DNA from: Henricia sp. BOLD:AAB3569
Taxonomy: Eukaryota > Echinodermata > Asteroidea > Spinulosida > Echinasteridae
Assembly (NCBI GenBank): GCA_037783545.1
Contig: JBBELK010001360.1
Coordinates: 62,001 to 126,000, forward strand
Reading direction: 5' to 3'
Length of the DNA: 64,000 nucleotides
Position numbers and translations under genes: made by a program. Below the pieces are notes generated by a model that was not told where the DNA came from, searched no databases, and was given only the letters and a program-made list of their open reading frames with translations. Below, piece after piece: positions 14,179 through 26,878 of this stretch (position 1 is its first letter; every line of letters begins with the position of its first letter).

Positions 14179-17100
14179 GTGTGTCCCAAATGCCGGCAAA
14201 TTTCGAAAATCAAGGAATTTTCCAACCAACTTCAAATTTTGCATGCTCCAAACTGTATATATTCCGCACTTGTCATGCAAAATTGACAGATTTTCGCTGG
14301 GAAATGACGGAGAAATTTCAGAGTTTAGGGAAAACGGAGCTCGGCTGCGTGGTTATTCCCCTAACCGTGGCTGTTGGGACACCCTGCGCATGCGCCGCGC
14401 TGGTGTACATTTGTACGGCCGTTGACTCACCCCAGATTGTGACGGGAATTAGGTCAAAGTGTGTCCCAAATGCCGGCAAATTTCGAAATCAAGGAATTTT
14501 CCAACCAACTTCAAATGTTGCATGCTCCAAACTGTATATATTCCGCACTTGTCATGCAAAATTGACAGATTTTCGCTGGGAAATGACAGGGAAATTTCAG
14601 AGTTTAGGGAAAACGGAGCTCGGCTGCGTGGTTATTCTCCTAACCGTGGCTGTTGGGACACCCTGCGCCGCGCTGGTGTACATTTGTACGGCCGTTGACT
14701 CACCCCAGATTGTGACGGGAATTAGGTCAAAGTGTGTCCCAAATGCCGGCAAATTTGGAAATCAAGGAATTTTCCAACCAACTTCAAATTTTGCATGCTC
14801 CAAACTGTATATATTCCGCACTTGTCATGCAAAATTGACAGATTTTCGCTGGGAAATGGCGGAGAAATTTCAGAGTTTAGGGAAAACGGAGCTCGGCTGC
14901 GTGGTTATTCCCCTAACCGTGGCTGTTGGGACACCCTGCGCCGCGCTGGTGTACATTTGTACGGCCGTTGACTCACCCCAGATTGTGACGGGAATTAGGT
15001 CAAAGTGTGTCCCAAATGCCGGCAAATTTCGAAATCAAGGAATTTTCCAACCAACTTCAAATGTTGCATGCTCCAAACTGTATATATTCCGCACTTGTCA
15101 TGCAAAATTGACAGATTTTCGCTGGGAAATGACAGGGAAATTTCAGAGTTTAGGGAAAACGGAGCTCGGCTGCGTGGTTATTCTCCTAACCGTGGCTGTT
15201 GGGACACCCTGCGCCGCGCTGGTGTACATTTGTACGGCCGTTGACTCACCCCAGATTGTGACGGGAATTAGGTCAAAGTGTGTCCCAAATGCCGGCAAAT
15301 TTGGAAATCAAGGAATTTTCCAACCAACTTCAAATTTTGCATGCTCCAAACTGTATATATTCCGCACTTGTCATGCAAAATTGACAGATTTTCGCTAGAA
15401 AATGACGGAGAAATTTCAGAGTTTAGGGAAAACGGAGCTCGGCTGCGTGGTTATTCCCCTAACCGTGGCTGTTGGGACACCCTGCACCGCGCTGGTGTAC
15501 ATTTGTACGGCCGTTGACTCACCCCAGATTGTGACGGGAATTAGGTCAAAGTGTGTCCCAAATGCCGGCAAATTTGGAAATCAAGGAATTTTCCAACCAA
15601 CTTCAAATTTTGCATGCTCCAAACTGTATATATTCCGCACTTGTCATGCAAAATTGACAGATTTTCGCTGGGAAATGGCGGAGAAATTTCAGAGTTTAGG
15701 GAAAACGGAGCTCGGCTGCGTGGTTATTCCCCTAACCGTGGCTGTTGGGACACCCTGCGCCGCGCTGGTGTACATTTGTACGGCCGTTGACTCACCCCAG
15801 ATTGTGACGGGAATTAGGTCAAAGTGTGTCCAAAATGCCGGCAAATTTGGAAATCAAGGAATTTTCCAACCAACTTCAAATTTTGCCTGCTCCAAACTGT
15901 ATATATTCTGCACTTGTCATGCAAAATTGACAGATTTTCGCTGGGAAATGACGGAGAAATTTCAGAGTTTAGGGAAAACGGAGCTCGGCTGCGTGGTTAT
16001 TCCCCTAACCGTGGCTGTTGGGACACCCTGCGCATGCGCCGCGCTGGTGTACATTTGTACGGCCGTTGACTCACCCCAGATTGTGACGGGAATTAGGTCA
16101 AAGTGTGTCCCAAATGCCGGCAAATTTGGAAATCAAGGAATTTTCCAACCAACTTCAAATGTTGCATGCTCCAAACTGTATATATTCCGCACTTGTCATG
16201 CAAAATTGACAGATTTTCGCTGGGAAATGACGGAGAAATTTCAGAGTTTAGGGAAAACGGAGCTCGGCTGCGTGGTTATTCCCCTAACCGTGGCTGTTGG
16301 GACACCCTGCGCATGCGCCGCGCTGGTGTACATTTGTACGGCCGTTGACTCACCCCAGATTGTGACGGGAATTAGGTCAAAGTGTGTCCCAAATGCCGGC
16401 AATTTTGGAAATCAAGGAATTTTCCAACCAACTTCAAATTTTGCATGCTCCAAACTGTATATATTCCGCACTTGTCATGCAAAATTGACAGATTTTCGCT
16501 GGGAAATGACGGAGAAATTTCAGAGTTTAGGGAAAACGGAGCTCGGCTGCGTGGTTATTCCCCTAACCGTGGCTGTTGGGACACCCTGCGGATGCGCCGC
16601 GCTGGTGTACATTTGTACGGCCGTTGACTCACCCCAGATTGTGACGGGAATTAGGTCAAAGTGTGTCCCAAATGCCGGCAAATTTCGAAAATCAAGGAAT
16701 TTTCCAACCAACTTCAAATTTTGCATGCTCCAAACTGTATATATTCCGCACTTGTCATGCAAAATTGACAGATTTTCGCTGGGAAATGACGGAGAAATTT
16801 CAGAGTTTAGGGAAAACGGAGCTCGGCTGCGTGGTTATTCCCCTAACGTGGCTGTTGGGACACCCTGCGCCGCGCTGGTGTACATTTGTACGGCCGTTGA
16901 CTCACCCCAGATTGTGACGGGAATTAGGTCAAAGTGTGTCCCAAATGCCGGCAAATTTGGAAATCAAGGAATTTTCCAACCAACTTCAAATTTTGCATGC
17001 TCCAAACTGTATATATTCCGCACTTGTCATGCAAAATTGACAGATTTTCGCTGGGAAATGACGGAGACATTTCAGAGTTTAGGGAAAACGGAGCTCGGCT

Positions 17101-20100
17101 GCGTGGTTATTCCCCTAACCGTGGCTGTTGGGACACCCTGCGCATGCGCCGCGCTGGTGTACATTTGTACGGCCGTTGACTCACCCCAGATTGTGACGGG
17201 AATTAGGTCAAAGTGTGTCCCAAATGCCGGCAAATTTCGAAAATCAAGGAATTTTCCAACCAACTTCAAATTTTGCATGCTCCAAACTGTATATATTCCG
17301 CACTTGTCATGCAAAATTGACAGATTTTCGCTGGGAAATGACGGAGAAATTTCAGAGTTTAGGGAAAACGGAGCTCGGCTGCGTGGTTATTCCCCTAACC
17401 GTGGCTGTTGGGACACCCTGCGCATGCGCCGCGCTGGTGTACATTTGTACGGCCGTTGACTCACCCCAGATTGTGACGGGAATTAGGTCAAAGTGTGTCC
17501 CAAATGCCGGCAATTTTGGAAATCAAGAAATTTTCCAACCAACTTCAAATGTTGCATGCTCCAAACTGTATATATTCCGCACTTGTCATGCAAAATTGAC
17601 AGATTTTCGCTGGGAAATGACGGAGAAATTTCAGAGTTTAGGGAAAACGGAGCTCGGCTGCGTGGTTATTCCCCTAACCGTGGCTGTTGGGACACCCTGC
17701 GCCGCGCTGGTGTACATTTGTACGGCCGTTGACTCACCCCAGATTGTGACGGGAATTAGGTCAAAGTGTGTCCCAAATGCCGGCAAATTTGGAAATCAAG
17801 GAATTTTCCAACCAACTTCAAATTTTGCATGCTCCAAACTGTATATATTCCGCACTTGTCATGCAAAATTGACAGATTTTCGCTGGGAAATGACGGAGAA
17901 ATTTCAGAGTTTAGGGAAAACGGAGCTCGGCTGCGTGGTTATGCCCCTAACCGTGGCTGTTGGGACACCCTGCGGATGCGCCGCGCTGGTGTACATTTGT
18001 ACGGCCGTTGACTCACCCCAGATTGTGACGGGAATTAGGTCAAAGTGTGTCCCAAATGCCGGCAAATTTCGAAAATCAAGGAATTTTCCAACCAACTTCA
18101 AATTTTGCATGCTCCAAACTGTATATATTCCGCACTTGTCATGCAAAATTGACAGATTTTCGCTGGGAAATGACGGAGAAATTTCAGAGTTTAGGGAAAA
18201 CGGAGCTCGGCTGCGTGGTTATTCCCCTAACCGTGGCTGTTGGGACACCCTGCGCATGCGCCGCGCTGGTGTACATTTGTACGGCCGTTGACTCACCCCA
18301 GATTGTGACGGGAATTAGGTCAAAGTGTGTCCCAAATGCCGGCAAATTTCGAAATCAAGGAATTTTCCAACCAACTTCAAATGTTGCATGCTCCAAACTG
18401 TATATATTCCGCACTTGTCATGCAAAATTGACAGATTTTCGCTGGGAAATGACAGGGAAATTTCAGAGTTTAGGGAAAACGGAGCTCGGCTGCGTGGTTA
18501 TTCTCCTAACCGTGGCTGTTGGGACACCCTGCGCCGCGCTGGTGTACATTTGTACGGCCGTTGACTCACCCCAGATTGTGACGGGAATTAGGTCAAAGTG
18601 TGTCCCAAATGCCGGCAAATTTGGAAATCAAGGAATTTTCCAACCAACTTCAAATTTTGCATGCTCCAAACTGTATATATTCCGCACTTGTCATGCAAAA
18701 TTGACAGATTTTCGCTGGGAAATGGCGGAGAAATTTCAGAGTTTAGGGAAAACGGAGCTCGGCTGCGTGGTTATTCCCCTAACCGTGGCTGTTGGGACAC
18801 CCTGCGCCGCGCTGGTGTACATTTGTACGGCCGTTGACTCACCCCAGATTGTGACGGGAATTAGGTCAAAGTGTGTCCAAAATGCCGGCAAATTTGGAAA
18901 TCAAGGAATTTTCCAACCAACTTCAAATTTTGCCTGCTCCAAACTGTATATATTCCGCACTTGTCATGCAAAATTGACAGATTTTCGCTGGGAAATGACG
19001 GAGAAATTTCAGAGTTTAGGGAAAACGGAGCTCGGCTGCGTGGTTATTCCCCTAACCGTGGCTGTTGGGACACCCTGCGCATGCGCCGCGCTGGTGTACA
19101 TTTGTACGGCCGTTGACTCACCCCAGATTGTGACGGGAATTAGGTCAAAGTGTGTCCCAAATGCCGGCAAATTTGGAAATCAAGGAATTTTCCAACCAAC
19201 TTCAAATGTTGCATGCTCCAAACTGTATATATTCCGCACTTGTCATGCAAAATTGACAGATTTTCGCTGGGAAATGACGGAGAAATTTCAGAGTTTAGGG
19301 AAAACGGAGCTCGGCTGCGTGGTTATTCCCCTAACCGTGGCTGTTGGGACACCCTGCGCCGCGCTGGTGTACATTTGTACGGCCGTTGACTCACCCCAGA
19401 TTGTGACGGGAATTAGGTCAAAGTGTGTCCCAAATGCCGGCAAATTTCGAAAATCAAGGAATTTTCCAACCAACTTCAAATGTTGCATGCTCCAAACTGT
19501 ATATATTCCGCACTTGTCATGCAAAATTGACAGATTTTCGCTGGGAAATGACGGAGAAATTTCAGAGTTTAGGGAAAACGGAGCTCGGCTGCGTGGTTAT
19601 TCCCCTAACCGTGGCTGTTGGGACACCCTGCGCATGCGCCGCGCTGGTGTACATTTGTACGGCCGTTGACTCACCCCAGATTGTGACGGGAATTAGGTCA
19701 AAGTGTGTCCCAAATGCCGGCAATTTTGGAAATCAAGGAATTTTCCAACCAACTTCAAATTTTGCATGCTCCAAACTGTATATATTCCGCACTTGTCATG
19801 CAAAATTGACAGATTTTCGCTGGGAAATGACGGAGAAATTTCAGAGTTTAGGGAAAACGGAGCTCGGCTGCGTGGTTATTCCCCTAACCGTGGCTGTTGG
19901 GACACCCTGCGGATGCGCCGCGCTGGTGTACATTTGTACGGCCGTTGACTCACCCCAGATTGTGACGGGAATTAGGTCAAAGTGTGTCCCAAATGCCGGC
20001 AAATTTCGAAAATCAAGGAATTTTCCAACCAACTTCAAATTTTGCATGCTCCAAACTGTATATATTCCGCACTTGTCATGCAAAATTGACAGATTTTCGC

Positions 20101-23100
20101 TGGGAAATGACGGAGAAATTTCAGAGTTTAGGGAAAACGGAGCTCGGCTGCGTGGTTATTCCCCTAACGTGGCTGTTGGGACACCCTGCGCCGCGCTGGT
20201 GTACATTTGTACGGCCGTTGACTCACCCCAGATTGTGACGGGAATTAGGTCAAAGTGTGTCCCAAATGCCGGCAAATTTGGAAATCAAGGAATTTTCCAA
20301 CCAACTTCAAATTTTGCATGCTCCAAACTGTATATATTCCGCACTTGTCATGCAAAATTGACAGATTTTCGCTGGGAAATGACGGAGACATTTCAGAGTT
20401 TAGGGAAAACGGAGCTCGGCTGCGTGGTTATTCCCCTAACCGTGGCTGTTGGGACACCCTGCGCATGCGCCGCGCTGGTGTACATTTGTACGGCCGTGGA
20501 CTCACCCCAGATTGTGACGGGAATTAGGTCAAAGTGTGTCCCAAATGCCGGCAAATTTCGAAAATCAAGGAATTTTCCAACCAACTTCAAATTTTGCATG
20601 CTCCAAACTGTATATATTCCGCACTTGTCATGCAAAATTGACAGATTTTCGCTGGGAAATGACGGAGAAATTTCAGAGTTTAGGGAAAACGGAGCTCGGC
20701 TGCGTGGTTATTCCCCTAACCGTGGCTGTTGGGACACCCTGCGCATGCGCCGCGCTGGTGTACATTTGTACGGCCGTTGACTCACCCCAGATTGTGACGG
20801 GAATTAGGTCAAAGTGTGTCCCAAATGCCGGCAATTTTGGAAATCAAGGAATTTTCCAACCAACTTCAAATGTTGCATGCTCCAAACTGTATATATTCCG
20901 CACTTGTCATGCAAAATTGACAGATTTTCGCTGGGAAATGACGGAGAAATTTCAGAGTTTAGGGAAAACGGAGCTCGGCTGCGTGGTTATTCCCCTAACC
21001 GTGGCTGTTGGGACACCCTGCGCCGCGCTGGTGTACATTTGTACGGCCGTTGACTCACCCCAGATTGTGACGGGAATTAGGTCAAAGTGTGTCCCAAATG
21101 CCGGCAAATTTGGAAATCAAGGAATTTTCCAACCAACTTCAAATTTTGCATGCTCCAAACTGTATATATTCCGCACTTGTCATGCAAAATTGACAGATTT
21201 TCGCTGGGAATTGACGGAGAAATTTCAGAGTTTAGGGAAAACGGAGCTCGGCTGCGTGGTTATGCCCCTAACCGTGGCTGTTGGGACACCCTGCGGATGC
21301 GCCGCGCTGGTGTACATTTGTACGGCCGTTGACTCACCCCAGATTGTGACGGGAATTAGGTCAAAGTGTGTCCCAAATGCCGGCAAATTTCGAAAATCAA
21401 GGAATTTTCCAACCAACTTCAATTTTGCATGCTCCAAACTGTATATATTCCGCACTTGTCATGCAAAATTGACAGATTTTCGCTGGGAAATGACGGAGAA
21501 ATTTCAGAGTTTAGGGAAAACGGAGCTCGGCTGCGTGGTTATTCCCCTAACCGTGGCTGTTGGGACACCCTGCGCCGCGCTGGTGTACATTTGTACGGCC
21601 GTTGACTCACCCCAGATTGTGACGGGAATTAGGTCAAAGTGTGTCCCAAATGCCGGCAAATTTGGAAATCAAGGAATTTTCCAACCAACTTCAAATTTTG
21701 CATGCTCCAAACTGTATATATTCCGCACTTGTCATGCAAAATTGACAGATTTTCGCTGGGAAATGACGGAGAAATTTCAGAGTTTAGGGAAAACGGAGCT
21801 CGGCTGCGTTGTTATTCCCCTAACCGTGGCTGTTGGGACACCCTGCGCATGCGCCGCGCTGGTGTACATTTGTACGGCCGTTGACTCACCCAAGATTGTG
21901 ACGGGAATTAGGTCAAAGTGTGTCCCAAATGCCGGCAAATTTCGAAAATCAAGGAATTTTCCAACCAACTTCAAATTTTGCATGCTCCAAACTGTATATA
22001 TTCCGCACTTGTCATGCAAAATTGACAGATTTTCGCTGGGAAATGACGGAGAAATTTCAGAGTTTAGGGAAAACGGAGCTCGGCTGCGTGGTTATTCCCC
22101 TAACCGTGGCTGTTGGGACACCCTGCGCATGCGCCGCGCTGGTGTACATTTGTACGACCGTTGACTCACCCCAGATTGTGACGGGAATTAGGTCAAAGTG
22201 TGTCCCAAATGCCGGCAAATTTCGAAATCAAGGAATTTTCCAACCAACTTCAAATGTTGCATGCTCCAAACTGTATATATTCCGCACTTGTCATGCAAAA
22301 TTGACAGATTTTCGCTGGGAAATGACAGGGAAATTTCAGAGTTTAGGGAAAACGGAGCTCGGCTGCGTGGTTATTCCCCTAACCGTGGCTGTTGGGACAC
22401 CCTGCGCCGCGCTGGTGTACATTTGTACGGCCGTTGACTCACCCCAGATTGTGACGGGAATTAGGTCAAAGTGTGTCCCAAATGCCGGCAAATTTCGAAA
22501 ATCAAGGAATTTTCCAACCAACTTCAAATTTTGCATGCTCCAAACTGTATATATTCCGCACTTGTCATGCAAAATTGACAGATTTTCGCTGGGAAATGAC
22601 GGAGAAATTTCAGAGTTTAGGGAAAACGGAGCTCGGCTGCGTGGTTATTCCCCTAACGTGGCTGTTGAGACACCCTGCGCCGCGCTGGTGTACATTTGTA
22701 CGGCCGTTGACTCACCCCAGATTGTGACGGGAATTAGGTCAAAGTGTGTCCCAAATGCCGGCAAATTTGGAAATCAAGGAATTTTCCAACCACCTTCAAA
22801 TTTTGCATGCTCCAAACTGTATATATTCCGCACTTGTCATGCAAAATTGACAGATTTTCGCTGGGAAATGACGGAGACATTTCAGAGTTTAGGGAAAACG
22901 GAGCTCGGCTGCGTGGTTATTCCCCTAACCGTGGCTGTTGGGACACCCTGCGCATGCGCCGCGCTGGTGTACATTTGTACGGCCGTTGACTCACCCCAGA
23001 TTGTGACGGGAATTAGGTCAAAGTGTGTCCCAAATGCCGGCAAATTTCGAAAATCAAGGAATTTTCCAACCAACTTCAAATTTTGCATGCTCCAAACTGT

Positions 23101-24960
23101 ATATATTCCGCACTTGTCATGCAAAATTGACAGATTTTCGCTGGGAAATGACGGAGAAATTTCAGAGTTTAGGGAAAACGGAGCTCGGCTGCGTGGTTAT
23201 TCCCCTAACCGTGGCTGTTGGGACACCCTGCGCATGCGCCGCGCTGGTGTACATTTGTACGGCCGTTGACTCACCCCAGATTGTGACGGGAATTAGGTCA
23301 AAGTGTGTCCCAAATGCCGGCAATTTTGGAAATCAAGGAATTTTCCAACCAACTTCAAATGTTGCATGCTCCAAACTGTATATATTCCGCACTTGTCATG
23401 CAAAATTGACAGATTTTCGCTGGGAAATGACGGAGAAATTTCAGAGTTTAGGGAAAACGGAGCTCGGCTGCGTGGTTATTCCCCTAACCGTGGCTGTTGG
23501 GACACCCTGCGCCGCGCTGGTGTACATTTGTACGGCCGTTGACTCACCCCAGATTGTGACGGGAATTAGGTCAAAGTGTGTCCCAAATGCCGGCAAATTT
23601 GGAAATCAAGGAATTTTCCAACCAACTTCAAATTTTGCATGCTCCAAACTGTATATATTCCGCACTTGTCATGCAAAATTGACAGATTTTCGCTGGGAAT
23701 TGACGGAGAAATTTCAGAGTTTAGGGAAAACGGAGCTCGGCTGCGTGGTTATGCCCCTAACCGTGGCTGTTGGGACACCCTGCGGATGCGCCGCGCTGGT
23801 GTACATTTGTACGGCCGTTGACTCACCCCAGATTGTGACGGGAATTAGGTCAAAGTGTGTCCCAAATGCCGGCAAATTTCGAAAATCAAGGAATTTTCCA
23901 ACCAACTTCAATTTTGCATGCTCCAAACTGTATATATTCCGCACTTGTCATGCAAAATTGACAGATTTTCGCTGGGAAATGACGGAGAAATTTCAGAGTT
24001 TAGGGAAAACGGAGCTCGGCTGCGTGGTTATTCCCCTAACCGTGGCTGTTGGGACACCCTGCGCCGCGCTGGTGTACATTTGTACGGCCGTTGACTCACC
24101 CCAGATTGTGACGGGAATTAGGTCAAAGTGTGTCCCAAATGCCGGCAAATTTGGAAATCAAGGAATTTTCCAACCAACTTCAAATTTTGCATGCTCCAAA
24201 CTGTATATATTCCGCACTTGTCATGCAAAATTGACAGATTTTCGCTGGGAAATGACGGAGAAATTTCAGAGTTTAGGGAAAACGGAGCTCGGCTGCGTTG
24301 TTATTCCCCTAACCGTGGCTGTTGGGACACCCTGCGCATGCGCCGCGCTGGTGTACATTTGTACGGCCGTTGACTCACCCAAGATTGTGACGGGAATTAG
24401 GTCAAAGTGTGTCCCAAATGCCGGCAAATTTCGAAAATCAAGGAATTTTCCAACCAACTTCAAATGTTGCATGCTCCAAACTGTATATATTCCGCACTTG
24501 TCATGCAAAATTGACAGATTTTCGCTGGGAAATGACAGGGAAATTTCAGAGTTTAGGGAAAACGGAGCTCGGCTGCGTGGTTATTCCCCTAACCGTGGCT
24601 GTTGGGACACCCTGCGCCGCGCTGGTGTACATTTGTACGGCCGTTGACTCACCCCAGATTGTGACGGGAATTAGGTCAAAGTGTGTCCCAAATGCCGGCA
24701 AATTTCGAAAATCAAGGATTTTTCCAACCAACTTCAAATTTTGCATGCTCCAAACTGTATATATTCCGCACTTGTCATGCAAAATTGACAGATTTTCGCT
24801 GGGAAATGACGGAGAAATTTCAGAGTTTAGGGAAAACGGAGCTCGGCTGCGTGGTTATTCCCCTAACCGTGGCTGTTGGGACACCCTGCGCATGCGCCGC
24901 GCTGGTGTACATTTGTACGGCCGTTGACTCACCCAAGATTGTGACGGGAATTAGGTCAAA
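14179..24960. repeat. 14-unit HOR (~3.87 kb), three copies with unit-scale indels
   Basis: A signature pair (CGAAAATC with the 6-bp insertion, then CGAAATC plus ATGTTGC plus GACAGGG or GACAGG) starts copies at 14179, 18045 and 21918, spacings 3866 and 3873 bp. Ordered markers follow: GAAATGGCGG (14732, 18598), GTCCAAAATG with GCCTGC (15824, 18871), CAATTTTGG plus the GGATGC insertion (16382, 19703), a 1-bp loss CCTAACGTGG (near 16847, 20167 and 22656), GAGACATTTC (16934, 20255, 22744), then members of the 825-bp HOR. Copy one has three extra units at 15005-15823. Copy three has only 11 units. Units 20255-22743 and the following stretch are additionally related at a 2489-bp, 9-unit spacing. 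Confidence 0.85.
24407..24680 (+). repeat. Chimeric unit joining two neighbouring HOR members
   Basis: In the upstream HOR copy two distinct units stand side by side: 21918 (CGAAAATC, CAAATTTTGC, 6-bp insertion) and 22198 (CGAAATC, CAAATGTTGC, GACAGGG, no insertion). At the matching place here a single 274-bp unit has the left marker of the first (CGAAAATC) and the right markers of the second (ATGTTGC, GACAGGG, no insertion). The switch lies between unit positions of about 30 and 58. This is what an unequal exchange within a unit leaves behind. Confidence 0.8.
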
Positions 24961-26878
24961 GTGTGTCCCAAATGCCGGCAAATTTCGAAAATCAAGGAAT
25001 TTTCCAACCAACTTCAAATTTTGCATGCTCCAAACTGTATATATTCCGCACTTGTCATGCAAAATTGACAGATTTTCGCTGGGAAATGACGGAGAAATTT
25101 CAGAGTTTAGGGAAAACGGAGCTCGGCTGCGTGGTTATTCCCCTAACCGTGGCTGTTGGGACACCCTGCGCATGCGCCGCGCTGGTGTACATTTGTACGG
25201 CCGTTGACTCACCCCAGATTGTGACTGGAATTAGGTCAAAGTGTGTCCCAAATGCCGGCAAATTTCGAAATCAAGGAATTTTCCAACCAACTTCAAATGT
25301 TGCATGCTCCAAACTGTATATATTCCGCACTTGTCATGCAAAATTGACAGATTTTCGCTGGGAAATGACAGGAAAATTTCAGAGTTTAGGGAAAACGGAG
25401 CTCGGCTGCGTGGTTATTCCCCTAACCGTGGCTGTTGGGACACCCTGCGCCGCGCTGGTGTACATTTGTACGGCCGTTGACTCACCCCAGATTGTGACGG
25501 GAATTAGGTCAAAGTGTGTCCCAAATGCCGGCAAATTTGGAAATCAAGGAATTTTCCAACCAACTTCAAATTTTGCATGCTCCAAACTGTATATATTCCG
25601 CACTTGTCATGCAAAATTGACAGATTTTCGCTAGAAAATGACGGAGAAATTTCAGAGTTTAGGGAAAACGGAGCTCGGCTGCGTGGTTATTCCCCTAACC
25701 GTGGCTGTTGGGACACCCTGCACCGCGCTGGTGTACATTTGTACGGCCGTTGACTCACCCCAGATTGTGACGGGAATTAGGTCAAAGTGTGTCCCAAATG
25801 CCGGCAAATTTGGAAATCAAGGAATTTTCCAACCAACTTCAAATTTTGCATGCTCCAAACTGTATATATTCCGCACTTGTCATGCAAAATTGACAGATTT
25901 TCGCTGGGAAATGGCGGAGAAATTTCAGAGTTTAGGGAAAACGGAGCTCGGCTGCGTGGTTATTCCCCAAACCGTGGCTGTTGGGACACCCTGCGCCGCG
26001 CTGGTGTACATTTGTACGGCCGTTGACTCACCCCAGATTGTGACGGGAATTAGGTCAAAGTGTGTCCCAAATGCCGGCAAATTTGGAAATCAAGGAATTT
26101 TCCAACCAACTTCAAATTTTGCATGCTCCAAACTGTATATATTCCGCACTTGTCATGCAAAATTGACAGATTTTCGCTAGAAAATGACGGAGAAATTTCA
26201 GAGTTTAGGGAAAACGGAGCTCGGCTGCGTGGTTATTCCCCTAACCGTGGCTGTTGGGACACCCTGCACCGCGCTGGTGTACATTTGTACGGCCGTTGAC
26301 TCACCCCAGATTGTGACGGGAATTAGGTCAAAGTGTGTCCCAAATGCCGGCAAATTTGGAAATCAAGGAATTTTCCAACCAACTTCAAATTTTGCATGCT
26401 CCAAACTGTATATATTCCGCACTTGTCATGCAAAATTGACAGATTTTCGCTGGGAAATGGCGGAGAAATTTCAGAGTTTAGGGAAAACGGAGCTCGGCTG
26501 CGTGGTTATTCCCCAAACCGTGGCTGTTGGGACACCCTGCGCCGCGCTGGTGTACATTTGTACGGCCGTTGACTCACCCCAGATTGTGACGGGAATTAGG
26601 TCAAAGTGTGTCCAAAATGCCGGCAAATTTGGAAATCAAGGAATTTTCCAACCAACTTCAAATTGTGCCTGCTCCAAACTGTATATATTCCGCACTTGTC
26701 ATGCAAAATTGACAGATTTTCGCTGGGAAATGACGGAGAAATTTCAGAGTTTAGGGAAAACGGAGCTCGGCTGCGTGGTTATTCCCCTAACCGTGGCTGT
26801 TGGGACACCCTGCGCCGCGCTGGTGTACATTTGTACGGCCGTTGACTCACCCCAGATTGTGACGGGAATTAGGTCAAA
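24961..26878. repeat. Transition units with a twice-repeated 546-bp dimer
   Basis: After a signature pair at 24961/25241, a dimer is repeated at 25514-26059 and 26060-26605. The first member has TTCGCTAGAAAATG and CTGCACCGCG; the second has GAAATGGCGG and TTCCCCAAACC. Unit 26606 follows with GTCCAAAATG and ATTGTGCCTGC. The same three unit types, without the CCCCAAACC change, form units 10-12 of the next 13-unit HOR, so this zone looks like its source or a sister. Confidence 0.85.
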
